Position numbers and translations under genes: made by a program. This document shows positions 23,914 to 35,000 of a stretch of 64,000 bases of DNA, in pieces (within the stretch, counting starts at the first letter, position 1; each line of letters opens with the position of its first letter). The notes under the pieces were generated by a model. It worked only from the letters and a program-made list of their open reading frames with translations, did no database searches and had not been told where the DNA came from. Location of the stretch: positions 1,550,001 through 1,614,000 of the forward strand of contig NC_070561.1 of NCBI RefSeq assembly GCF_026914185.1, given 5' to 3'. The stretch is from Puccinia triticina (taxonomy: Eukaryota; Basidiomycota; Pucciniomycetes; Pucciniales; Pucciniaceae).

Positions 23914-26101
23914 TCACAACATGTTGCGAATCAAACGAGTGAAGAACTTGACGAAGATACCGACATGAGCCTCTTTCTGATCATTAGGCTGGACATGGCC
24001 TTTGAGAAGGCTCAATTCGTCGACGAGCTGACTGGAAAGCGAGCCGTCTTCGGGCTTGCTCTTGTCGTCTTCGGGCTGCCCAGGAATGGCACGAGGGAGG
24101 TCCCTGTCGAGCATGATGAATAGGTTGCATTCGAGGTCTCTTTCCGCCGACCGGCGGCCAAAGTTCGATGACCCGATACTTGTCACTAAACACCGCTCCT
24201 CTTCTCCTTCCCTGCTGACATTTCTAACAAATCGGTTGATCCATAGCCCTATTCATTTATCCCACAACAGTTAAATAAAAACCAACGTAAATATGCATGT
24301 CCCCATATATTTCTATGTTCTTTCTCTTCTTCTGTCAAGTGAAGAGGGTACTGACCCTTGGCATGATATGTCCATCCAGCTCGATTCCATTGTCGAATTA
24401 TGATCTGATTTTGTTTGGCAGATTTACGGACCTCGTTTCGAAACAGGTTTTCTAAATAGCTATATGCCGAAGGGATATACTTCGAAACCCCGTTGGATTG
24501 ATAAAATCCATTTGCCTTGTCGTTTGTTAAAACAAAAAAGGGGGTTTTCTCATCAATGTGTTTTATTGTTTGATTGAGTTTTGCGACACAAAAAAAAATA
24601 GGATGAGAGATGACTCACTTGGGGCGATGCGGTAATGATCTCTACATGGGCATTCGAAGATAACATCTGACTTTTGTATTCTCTCAAAAGACTAAAATAA
24701 CCACTAGTCCAATTCAAGACGGTTTTCTCGTGGACAAGTGAATGATGCTCGGGAGTCGAAGACAGCTGGTCGACAAAGTCGATTAGTTTGGGGATCATCA
24801 GGGCGGTTTCGTGGCGGATCTTGAAAGGGCTCATTTGGAGGGTAGGGAAGATGGAGACGTGGGGCTGTGTGTGGTCAGCCTGCTCGGTGCTCTGAGCTAT
24901 TAGTAACAACTTCTGCCGCCATCGGTCGGTGAATCCAGAGTACATCTGATGGGCGATCTTCTTGAACTCTCGGGACGCTCGTCTAGAGTCGATCGGCGGC
25001 CGACTCGCGTTCGTCTCCGGCCACACGATCCTCAAGCCGTCTGGCCGCCCATCTTCCGCCAGTTCATCCGCCTCCAATCGGTAGGAGATCGAGCTCGTCA
25101 GCTCGATCAATTCGGAGAGATATTCGCTCAGCTCGTCTTGCTCGCTCAGCTTAACATATCGGTCCTGTCGATTCGTAAAATAATCGGAACTCAGGTTGGC
25201 CCTGGAGATAGAAAATGAAAGATGTATGTCAGCTACCGAGCAGAAATCGTCAACGGCATCTTATACTTTTTCATCTCTATGGTACATGGTATCAAACCAG
25301 GCAGAGGGAAAAAAAATGTTTGAATAGAAGGAGCGTGTGATGTTGTGGGTGATAATGTCTCCCTACCCACTCATGATTATGTCTCGATCAGCGCCATAGA
25401 TCTTCATATGCTGGAGCCCAAAGCCCTCGTCGAATCTCCGGGGCACGATTTGTTTGAGGATTCCACAGAGTTCGGAAGTGTGGAATAAACGGATATCCAC
25501 TTGGTTTGGGAAGCGTGCCTTCAGCGTCCGTAATAGACTCGCTGAACACTCTTGCCTCCGAGCGTATTCCCGCGTCGAGCGCAAATAATCCACCAGGATC
25601 GTCAGTTTCAAGTCTTTGCTGCTTTCTAATGCATTTCCTAAGGCTTTGATCTTAATTTATGAACACTTTGGTCAATCTCATCTCTATTCTCTTCTGGAAT
25701 TATTCAGTCGGCGACTTACCAAGTTCGTCTCTTCCTTTCCAAAGTACAGACTAGCGATAAATATCCTCTTTTGAGCCCTGCCGATGAGATTCTAGAGGAG
25801 GTCCAAGCGCCAAAGTTAGCTCGACTTGTCCTACATCAGCTCAGAAGAGAAAGAATAGTATATATACCAATAGTTCGAGGTAGAAATGCGAAGGTTCTTT
25901 GAGGACTTTGATTGACTTTCCAGGGGATCTGAAGTGAGGCAGATGAGCCGACAAGTCGTTGACGAGACGGTCGAGGGCCCGGTGCTGGGTCTCTGGGAGA
26001 TGAGTGTTGTAGTTTCGTTTCTTGGGGCTCAGACTGGTCTTCCTCGGCAGTATTCGGTTGAGTCGGGTCGGATTGGTGGGTTTGAGTTGATGCAGCCTCA
26101 T
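23914..26101 (-). CDS. Phosphatidylglycerophosphate synthase (PGS1)
   Basis: CDP-diacylglycerol + glycerol 3-phosphate to PGP, the committed step to cardiolipin at the inner mitochondrial membrane. Model: complement(join(23914..24248, 24356..24515, 24619..25201, 25367..25650, 25720..25791, 25868..26101)), 555 aa. It belongs to the phospholipase D superfamily: the first HKD motif is HMKIYGADRD (with SGANLSSDYFTNRQDRY after it), the second starts TYHAKGLW and ends SIGSSNFGRRSAERD. IGRAQKRIFIASLYFGKEE opens the first PLD domain. The N-terminus is rich in Arg/Lys with few acids (RLNRILPRKTSLSPKKR), as for a mitochondrial presequence. An in-frame stop lies 12 codons upstream of the chosen ATG, with no ATG between. 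Confidence 0.93.
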
Positions 26102-26274
26102 TTCCTCGATGGCTCGTGGTGGTTCGTCTCAGCTTCTCCAGCCTCGGCCTCTGCGCCGGTCGGCAGGCCCGGCGACTCCGGAATGCTGCACTCGGAAGAA
26201 ATCCTCAAGGGACTCACGCTGCCTTCAATCGGCCAAGCAAGCAGACTTTCCTCATCCTCATTCTAGCACCAAAG

Positions 26275-26944
26275 ATGCTTGAAGAGCCGTGAAGTTGGAA
26301 AGCAAGCGTGTCCGTTTTTATCTCTGCCACATCTGATTCCTCTCTGCATCGACAATTTCTACCACACCTGAAAAAAGAAACAAAAAAATCGGAGGGGAAG
26401 GCCTATTGAAGCATCAGCACTCCAAAACAGATGAGCCGTCGGAGGGGCCGAGCTATCATTCCACCTCTACGCTTGAGAAAGTGTTTTGACCCTAAATCCG
26501 CTCATCATTTGACAAATCCATTCTAGCAAAATCAGACCTGCACACTACATTTCACAGGTAGATAACACAACTTTGATGCAAGAGCTCTATGTAGCTTGGC
26601 AGGTTCATCCCCGGCCTCCGGCCTGACAGAAAGTTCATCCACGGCATCTGGCCTGGAACAAAGTTCATCCAAGGGGCCTCTGGCCTGGATGAACCGGGCA
26701 ACACGTCCATACAACTGGCGCGGTAAGGGAGTTCGGCATCCGCACAACATTTATGCTCATCTCCCTTCCGCCGGCGAGACTACCACCGAGGTTCATGTTT
26801 AGTAACTTATAGCCCTAGGCGGAAAAGCGGGTCAACATTCATAGGTCACTGGTTCGTCCTAGTAAGCACGTCGACGTGGCCGTTGCCCAACCTGTCAAGG
26901 ATGCCGGGAGTCTGAATTGTGCTATCGAGGGGGGCCTTGGGAGG
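26275..26944. other. Intergenic with short tandem repeat
   Basis: No gene seen. Three copies of a 30-33-bp unit containing GTTCATCC and GGCCT(C/G)GGCCTG-like sequence occupy 26602-26695. The rest is mixed-composition spacer upstream of PGS1. Confidence 0.5.
26602..26695. repeat. Three-copy minisatellite
   Basis: Units start AGGTTCATCC, AAGTTCATCC and AAGTTCATCC, each followed by a variant of CGGCATCTGGCCTG. The unit is about 30-33 bp and the copies are imperfect. Confidence 0.7.
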
Positions 26945-26953
26945 CCTTTTTAC

Positions 26954-28157
26954 CGAACTTAACAAAGTCCCTCGCTGCTGCGGGCTTGGGACTCGCGAAG
27001 CGAGCCTCCGACAGCCCTCGGCAGGAGGCGAGTCCCAAGCCCGCAGCAGCGAGGGACTTTGTCGAAGCGAGCCTCCGACAGCCCTCGGCAGGAGGGACTT
27101 ATACCGTACCTCCCCTTTCTGGCGCACGGAGAATGCAATTTTCACCCCACTTTTCACTTTTCCTCTTGTACCTCCCTCATTCCATGATAGACTTGTTTTT
27201 TTTTTTGCTCCAGATCAGCTCAACATGCTACTGCTGAGGCTTCTATTTTTTTTTCTTTATGTACTGATACATGTATGTCCTGAGAAATTACACAAGACAA
27301 ATAAACCTCAAGTCTGTTACCGAGTCTGCAACCCAGAATTGCAGAAATTAATCACAGAATGAGAGCACGGACTCTCTGTTTAATACATAGCGTGTTTCAC
27401 ACGCAACTAGCTTGAGGATGGTGCTCCCTAGTGACTAGGTAGCTCAGTGGCGCGTTCGGCTGATAGTAAACCACCAAATCGGCCTTCGGGGGATACCCAC
27501 AGCGCTCGGCGAGTTTTGACGTCCGCATCATCGTTGTTGAGAAATGCACTCAAAAATTTCTTCGGTGTTAGATTGAGTGAATTCATAATTTTGATTATGT
27601 GAAGAACTTTCTGATGTTCAAAATGTAGCTCGGTAGGAATACGGTCGGGATTGGGCGCTGGTTCAGTCATGGCTGGGAGTTGGTATACTTCGGAAATTGG
27701 TGTTGCCGGATTGTTGAGAGTGATCGGTTGGATGAAATTTTTGAGTGTGTATACACGGGCTTTGTCATTCATGCGGCCGTGAAAATGAACTGTAAGTCGA
27801 AAAAAAAAGTGTATGTATATCCGTGTGAGCACAGACCTTCTCTGTTACTCGACTTCAGTAAACTCCAAGGTTTGCTCGACTTTGATAATTTTTTTAACCT
27901 TCAAGAAAGGGTGCAACTTAGCTTAGATTGTGTGGGATGATGCGCAAGATGCAAGGCTTTGTGCCAAGCCAATTTTTAAGTTCTAATGTTGTGAGTGCAA
28001 GAAACTGTGTTGGTTTGAAGAAACCACCCAGCCAAACTCAGATTCTAGGCTCTGCGAAAGGGGGTGATAGCGCGCAAGTCCCTCCTGCCGAGGGCTATCG
28101 GAGGCTTGCTTCGCAAGACCAGACGCCCGCAGCAGCGAGGGACTTGGGTTAAGTTCG
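26954..28157. mobile_element. Hairpin-ended 9-bp-TSD element, 1204 bp, carrying an ORF
   Basis: Left end CGAACTTAACAAAGTCCC and right end (reverse complement) CGAACTTAACCCAAGTCCC, both followed by TCGCTGCTGCGGGC. A perfect 9-bp duplication CCTTTTTAC flanks it (26945-26953 and 28158-28166). The left arm holds a duplicated GCCTCCGACAGCCCTCGG block. It is the largest member of the family in this window and the only one with an internal reading frame (27428-27832). Confidence 0.9.
27428..27832 (-). pseudogene. ORF fragment inside the 1.2-kb element
   Basis: 134 codons on the minus strand. The first half reads like intron or random sequence; the second half (HQKVLHIIKIMNSLNLTPKKF, then DVKTRRALWVSPEGRFGG) resembles the N-terminal part of large repeated proteins in rust fungi and other basidiomycetes that often start with a TPK-F...RRR-W pattern. 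I recall this only as a DUF6589-like type and cannot verify it. It may be a captured host fragment or the remains of the element's own gene. Confidence 0.4.
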
Positions 28158-28847
28158 CCTTTTTACTTACGACTACTGCGGCCACCGAATCTATCCCTGT
28201 TTGGCGTCCCGAGGAGGCCACGATCGCGACAGGCCCCGCAAATATTGGTACCCTGGACAAGAGGGGTCTCAGCAATGAATGACTGCACGTTCGCAGTGCG
28301 CAATCGAGCCCTTCAAATTCTTACTGAAACTGGACCCAGAAACAATAAATTCAACTGGCAGCGCTTTCAGTCGTGGCTACGGTCTTCACTCGCCCAAAAA
28401 GCAGTATGCATGTCGCGTAGTATTGCTTCAGCAATTCTAGCGCGTACTCATGTAGGGCTGTGTCGGTATAAGCTCAAAGCTGTTTAAGTATACCTCATCG
28501 GTTGTACCATAGGTTTACTCGCTGCCTGCAGTGGCAGTGCTGACTGATTGCAGTCGTCGAGGCAAGAACTGTTGTCCTTTACCCGGATTATGTATGATTC
28601 GGAAACACACAATGCTGCTGTTGTTGTATCTGACCCCGCAAAGTGCCTTCGTTGTTGCGATAAAACCCTCGGTGTGAACACGGTCTTGCAGTGATGGATG
28701 AGCCGGGATTGCAATGTATCCAGCCGATGGACGAGTTTTCAACATGTTTCGACAGCATACGACTACTGTTTGCCTGCATCCAGCAGGGGATATCCTCAGT
28801 CACGCTGAGAAGTTCTTCTCTGCACGCTCATACTCGCCATGAACGAC

Positions 28848-28856
28848 TATATAAGC
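28848..28856 (+). promoter_or_regulatory. TATA box of the secreted protein gene
   Basis: TATATAAGC lies about 80-88 bp before the ATG at 28936, a normal TATA-to-start distance for a short leader. Confidence 0.6.
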
Positions 28857-28935
28857 ACTGATCCAAATCGAGTTTGTTTCCCAGCACCACACTCATAGGA
28901 ATCTTGAGACCAAAACCTACTGCCTTTACTTCACC

Positions 28936-29337
28936 ATGCAAGCCCCAATGGTCTTCTTGTGCTTCGCCTTCCTGGCCCTCACTCAACAAGGTGTCCTCTC
29001 ATCTTATGATCGCTCCGCCTACTCCAATGCCGCAGCTGCCAGACGCGCGAAAGCGGCTGGTACGACTAGAGGGTCTGGTAAGCTGCAATTCAAACCATAT
29101 TGTATATTTCCCCCAAAAAAGGAACTAAATATTTAAATCTTCTTTTTTGCTTCGTTTGTTTTTTGATGCTGTATTTAAGTGGCGCGAGGCGCGCGGGGCG
29201 GCGGCGACAGCAGCGGCGGCGACACGTGGGGTTATGCCGCGTGGGATAGCGGGTACACGGACACCGGCAGCTCAGACACATCAGGCGGCGGGGGTTCTAC
29301 TGATTGTAGCGGTGGCGGTGGCGGCGGCGGAGATTGA
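28936..29337 (+). CDS. Small secreted glycine-rich protein
   Basis: Model: join(28936..29077, 29180..29337), 99 aa, phases consistent. The first 22 residues (MQAPMVFLCFAFLALTQQG start) form a signal peptide with likely cleavage after VLSS. A basic stretch (ARRAKAAGTTRG) follows, then GGGDSSGGDTWGYAAWD and a tail of Gly with one Cys (STDCSGGGGGGGD). No known enzyme domain. Size, secretion signal and low complexity fit a candidate secreted effector or wall protein; function unknown. The exon 2 frame is chosen because it alone gives a splice-compatible acidic Gly/Ser-rich tail; the other frames give Arg- or Ala-rich reading. Confidence 0.65.
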
Positions 29338-29339
29338 TC

Positions 29340-30198
29340 ACCTTGATGATAAATGCTCCACCTTCAACAGCTATATCAGACTCAGAGATGTATCCATCCG
29401 CAAAAAGCAAAAGCTCCAGGCAGAGTGCCTGAAGCCTCTCGATAGTAGACTTGCGCTTCCAAGGTAGCAGGCGCCGCGGGGGAGGGGGTCCGTCATTGTT
29501 GCCTGAGAGAGGGGCCGGAGCCTCATTGCGGCGAGGCTGCGATTGGGCCTGAGCCGGGTGGTGCGAGCCATCAGTGCATGGCCCAAATGGATATCAATAT
29601 CAGGGCAAAGATGGGAGGGAGTTAACTTCCGTTTTGGGAGAGACCACTCTGGTTTTCTCCTCCTCCGTCGTTGTGGTGTGAGCTAGGTTCCCGGTTTTCC
29701 ATAATGTGCAAGGTTGGTCGGAGGCAAGCTGGGAGGGCGAGTTTGCGATGCGGAGACGAATCACAATGGGGGAGATATCCATGTTGGATGCTTTACTTGA
29801 GTTCATATACTGCTGGCGATGATTGATTTTTGAACAAATATTTCTGGTGATGTTTGAATTCTGTTTGATTGTTGGTGGCTGAGGATGATAGTCAAAGTGG
29901 AATTGAAATGACCTCGAAAGCGGTTCGGAGCAACGCTGGGCCGGTACAGTACTGTACAGTAACCGGCCATTTTGCGTACTGTACAGGAGTTCCTGCCCGT
30001 CTGCTTTACCGTAGCGGTACTAGTACCACCCTATTCTGGGCTGGGGCCGTACCGTACTGGTTGCTTTTTTTTATTGCCCTGATTACTGTTATTGTAACAT
30101 GTTTCAGTGTCACCCCTGGTTACCGCAATACCAGGGGTGAAAAACCCCAATCTGATGAGAAATTTTTTCTGGGAGTACATATCAGATCATTCCTATCC
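29340..30198. other. Spacer and remnant repeat left of the gypsy element
   Basis: No gene seen. From 29940 the DNA is rich in GTACTGTAC and CCGGTA palindromes, and related sequence reappears at 37000-37210 beyond the gypsy element. The gypsy element may therefore have landed inside an older repeat. Confidence 0.4.
30110..30140. repeat. 11-bp perfect stem-loop
   Basis: TCACCCCTGGT and ACCAGGGGTGA pair perfectly around a 9-nt loop, about 60 bp left of the gypsy insertion point. It could be the terminus or a fold of the older repeat at 29940-30198. Confidence 0.6.
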
Positions 30199-30203
30199 CC
30201 CTG

Positions 30204-30649
30204 TGTAACAAATATCTTGTTAATTATGGATTAACACGTGCTTTATTTGTTATCCGTTGAAGCTGACTAACAGGATGATCGGCGTTGGATCTCCTTGGCT
30301 TTTGTAATCGGGTAACATCGCGCATGATTCATGACGTCTTTCATTAACATTTATGTCGTCATCGTATGCTTCTGTGAGCTTGTCTTTATCTCTTTTTCTT
30401 CGTATCCGGTTGTTCCTCCTTTCCTCTCTTTCTCCATTGGAATATTCTTTATCATCATTTCCTCAGAAATCTAAATTATCATTATCAACAAAATCAATTA
30501 CAAACAATCTGAGTTATCCTTATAAGGTTTCTATTTGCACATTGCTTAGAACCTTACATCTAGTTACTATCCAAGCATTGGCGAGTTGTCCTCTTGGATT
30601 AAACTTCATAGCCAATATATAGCGAATTGGTAGTAGCCTGATCCTCACA
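30204..30649 (+). repeat. 5' LTR of the gypsy element
   Basis: 446 bp, starts TGTAACAAATATC and ends GATCCTCACA. It aligns without gaps to the 3' LTR at 36018-36463. Confidence 0.95.
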
Positions 30650-30718
30650 TTTATATTCCGATCTTTCAAAAACATACTATTATAACTTTATATTTCCAAA
30701 TTTTTTACCTTCCAAACA

Positions 30719-32092
30719 ATGTCTGAAGTCTCCGATATGGCACCCATTACTCCTCTCCGAAACTCTCCTGCTGTTACTCCTTCCCCTCCTCTGGTTGCCG
30801 ATCTTCCAATCTCTGATACGGCGCATCAATTTTTTTCGGTCAACACCCCATCTCCTTTCAATCACAATTCCCCTTTGTTCATGTTGTTTTCCCCTCAATA
30901 CATTCCAACAACCTCTCCACAGCCACAAGATCAACAGCGAATTCAGCAAGGACCCTCAACAAGCCGTCCTCTTCCTTCGGGTTCCGGTAAACAACGAGAA
31001 GCTTTGGACGACGACATGTCGGCTCTCCTGTCCAACTTACGGGTCGACAATTCGACTCAATCTACTTTGATTCAAGAACAGGCTGCTTCGATTGCGCTTT
31101 TGAATGCGCAGGCTCGACAAGACAAGACTGCGATCTCTAATCTTCAAGCCAAGACCAAGAACATCAAGGACATTTTTCATTCCGAATTGATGAAAACTCA
31201 GGCTACCCATGATCAATCTATCGCTCATCTTCGAGGTCTTTTCAAGGGTTCCACGAATTCGTTGGGAAGACGGTTGGGTCGATTGGAGGTTGCTAGCTCT
31301 CAACCGGCGGTTTCCCGCATATTCGTAGAGCCCCCTCATCAATCCCGTATTTTTTTTACCGGGGCGCCTCGCGAAACTAACAACTTTTGTTTCACGATGA
31401 GAAACTCTTTCGAGCGAATAGGGGAACAGTTCAATACTGAGAAGCAGAAGATTTTGTGGATCTCCGGGTACTTTCGCGCGGGTCCAGGCCGTATGGATGG
31501 CGAGGTGCCGTCTTACACATGGTGGCGAGGTTTACTTTCCAACAATGCGGCGGCTCTTAATTTACCGGCCTTGAAGGCGTCTTCTAGGATGGAATACGTA
31601 ATCCCTGAGCTCCATGACGTTGACTCATTCATCAATTCCATTGAGCGCACGTTTGCTAACCACCATGAGTTGGAGGAAGCGGAAGCGGCGTTTTATTCGG
31701 CTCGTCAAGGCAACAAGACGATCGAAGAGTTTAACATTTTATTCAACTCCCTTTTGAGGCCTTTGGTCCTTGATGATCAATCAAAATGTAAAGCGTATGA
31801 TAAGGCGATTGACAACAATCTTGTCAAGCTGGCGCTCATCAGAGGTCCATGGAACGATGTAGTGGATTTGAGTGAAAAACAGGAAATAGCAGTTTCGGTT
31901 TCCAGAAATTTGGCTGGGGTAACCAAGATTCTTGACCCGAAGTTCAACCCATCTCGACCTGCTAATCCTCCTCAGCGACTTCCCGCGCCGGCTCATCATC
32001 CGCCGCCTAAGGTCCCTGACGGAGATGCCATGGATTTGGATGAGGTGGCCGCCGCGATGAAGGATGCAAACTTCTCTTATGCCGACTTTTGA
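30719..32092 (+). CDS. Gag of the gypsy element
   Basis: 457 codons. A Pro/Ser-rich start, a coiled-coil-like stretch (TLIQEQAASIALLNAQARQD, near 115-160) and a capsid region with WWRGLLSNN and the EAEAAFYSARQG...EEFNILFNSLLRPL segment near 325-355. The frame stops at a TGA (32090-32092). The next in-frame codons encode ECVDRNICIRCGG and HYQKRGC, a degenerate zinc-knuckle-like Cys/His cluster, so the nucleocapsid part lies beyond the stop. Confidence 0.9.
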   Translation: MSEVSDMAPITPLRNSPAVTPSPPLVADLPISDTAHQFFSVNTPSPFNHNSPLFMLFSPQYIPTTSPQPQDQQRIQQGPSTSRPLPSGSGKQREALDDDMSALLSNLRVDNSTQSTLIQEQAASIALLNAQARQDKTAISNLQAKTKNIKDIFHSELMKTQATHDQSIAHLRGLFKGSTNSLGRRLGRLEVASSQPAVSRIFVEPPHQSRIFFTGAPRETNNFCFTMRNSFERIGEQFNTEKQKILWISGYFRAGPGRMDGEVPSYTWWRGLLSNNAAALNLPALKASSRMEYVIPELHDVDSFINSIERTFANHHELEEAEAAFYSARQGNKTIEEFNILFNSLLRPLVLDDQSKCKAYDKAIDNNLVKLALIRGPWNDVVDLSEKQEIAVSVSRNLAGVTKILDPKFNPSRPANPPQRLPAPAHHPPPKVPDGDAMDLDEVAAAMKDANFSYADF

Positions 32093-35000
32093 CAAGAATG
32101 TGTCGATCGAAATATCTGTATCCGTTGCGGGGGCGCCTTCGACGATTCTCATTATCAAAAACGGGGTTGTACGTTGGGGCCAGAAATGAAAATGGATATG
32201 TCGGATATGCTACAGTTGTGGAAGGAATGGGGAGGTTCGGTTCGGAAGAAGAAGTCGGGAAGGCGAAGCGATTCAAAGTGGGCTCCAGAAAATCTCGCTC
32301 GACAACCTCAATCAGGTTATCGCCGCGAGAAGCAACGGGCTCAGGTGGACGACTCTTGCTCATCTACTCCGGTCGAGCGCCCTGATAAAGGGAAGAAGAG
32401 GCAGTCTTTGGCGGAGGTCGATGGATTGCCTTTCAAGAAGCGATCTTCCGACAATTCTAGTCATGATAAACTGGACAACCCTGCCTTATTGGCTGATGTT
32501 ATCAATATGGAGGATATGTCGGCGGGGGAAGTTTTCTTCAACTCTTGTATGTCGCAAAAGATGAGTGCGACGGACTGTAAGCAAGCTCATTTCGTTAAGA
32601 AAGCCGCTCGGGCTGATAACCGGCCCTTCTTTAATGGGTCTTTACTAACTCGCGATAATATTAAAACTGATGTTTATGTTTTGGTTGATTCTGGTGCTTT
32701 GGCTTCTTTTATTGACATTACCTTTGCTAAAGAATCAAAATTAAAGACATTCGACATGCCAATCAAGGTTCAATGTAAATCCTTCGATGGATCGGCGGCG
32801 ACTTCTGGCGAGATAGTATCTTATGCAAAAGGAGATATTTTAATCCCCACCGTTTGCGGTTCCTTTCTTTCTTCTCAAGTGACTCTTTATTTAACTACGC
32901 TGGCCTCGGCTAATGTTATATTAGGAAATTCCTGGTTAACAGATTCAGGCACGTTTGTTGGAGGGTCTGACAGCGATGTTGTAATGTATGATAGCGTACA
33001 AGAGATTTGTGATTCCTCATGTAATGAAGCTAAGCTGCTTACCCACGATTTTGCCAATGTTTTTGTCACAGAGAGTTTGGCTTGTTTGCCTCCGCACCGA
33101 GGGCAGTTTGATTGTAAGGTTAATCTGAAGGAGGGAGCCATCCCTCCGTTTGGTAAAATGTATAACTTGAGCAAATCGGAAAGGGACGAGTTAAAAACTT
33201 ACGTTGACAAGAATTTAGCCAAGGGTTTTATTAGGTTGTCTTCTTCGTCGGCCGCGGCTCCTATCTTTTACGTGAAAGTGGAGGGTAAAGCCAATCGACC
33301 TTGTGTAGATTATCGAATCCTCAACAACATGACAGTCCGGGATTCTTATCCTCTGCCCGTTATTGCTCACCTCCTCAACAATCTACAAGGGTGTAAATTT
33401 CTTTCGAAGATCGATCTCAAGGCGGCTTTCAACTTACTAAGAGTGGCGGAGGGACACGAATGGAAGACAGCGTTCAGGACCCCATGGGGGTTGTATGAAT
33501 ATCAAGTCATGCCGTTTGGTTTGGCTAATGCTCCCGCAACGTTTCAGCGTTTCATTCAGCACGTGTTGCGTGAGTATCTCGATGTCTGTTGTTTTGTGTA
33601 TATTGATGATATTCTTATTTATTCGAAGACGAAGGAACAGCATTTGTTGGACTTGCGACGAGTCTTGCGGAAGCTGCGGGAGTTTTCTTTGAAGGCTTCT
33701 TTGCGGAAATGTGAGTTCTTTTGTTTGCAAGTAACGTTCCTGGGTTTTGATATTACTGACAAGGGATTAAAGATGAACAATTGTAAGCTTAATACTATAA
33801 ATGACTGGCCTTTGCCGACAACGGTTCGAGGTCTTAGGAAGTTCCTGGGTTTTACTAATTTTTATAGGCGCTTTATACCGAGGTTCTCTTCGGTGGCGGG
33901 TCCTTTGACCACTTTAACTCAGGATAAGTACAGCGATTCGACTTTGCTCAATTCTAAGAGTGCCGTGGTTGCTTTTGAAGCGCTGAAATCTCTCTTTATA
34001 AAAGAGCCTTTACTGCTCCATTTTGACTTCGAAAAAGACAGGGTGGTGCATGTGGACAGCTCCGGATACGCGATCGCGGCGGTTCTCAGTCAGCCAAATC
34101 TCAAGGGTGATTATCTCCCTGTGAGCTACTATTCTCGTAAATTGTCGGACAGGGAGCGCTCGTGGAAGATTTTCGACTTGGAGTTATTGGCGATTGTTTC
34201 GGCTTGCCAGGAATGGCGTGCTTGGTTGATGGGAACGGTTAATCCGGTTACCATGTACTCTGATCACTCCAACCTCTTATATTTTAAAACTGCTAAGTAC
34301 TTGTCTCCAAAGCAGGCTCGCTGGGCTTTATTTTTGGATAATTTTAATATGCTAATCTATCACATTAATGGTTCTAAAAATCCAGCGGATGGGCCTAGCC
34401 GGCGCAATGACTACTGCGAAGGGAGGATTGTAAGTGGAGACGCTAATTTGATTACTAAACAAATGGTTTCGTGTGATGCAATCAGTGGCGGATCGGCTGG
34501 ATCCCCCATAACCTCTCACGATTTATTCTTTCAACGGCCAACGGAGGCGCTTTTGTCTTATTTTTCTCCATTCTATACTCCCGAAGAATTGGCTAACAAA
34601 CATGTTTCATTGATTGACGGTATCTATTGGCATAACAGTAGAGTTTGCGTGCCAATCTCTTTGCAGGCTAGAATTTTAGCGATGTATCATGATACGCCCA
34701 CGATGGGCCATCCGGGCATCGCCAAGACTTTGTCAACTTTGACCAGAACGTTTTCCTGGCCGGGGGTGCGCTCATCGGTTATCCAATATGTCAATAGTTG
34801 CGATTCTTGTCAGCGGGTGAAGGCAAGACGAAGGGCCCCGGATGGCAAGCTGGTTTCCATCGTGGCAAATCCTAAACCCTGGAGCGTGATCGGAATGGAT
34901 ATGATTGTAAAGTTACCTCTGTCTGGGGGATTTGACTCGATCTTGGTTGTGATTGATTTACTTAGCAAGCTGACGCATTTTATACCATGCAAGGAGGCTT

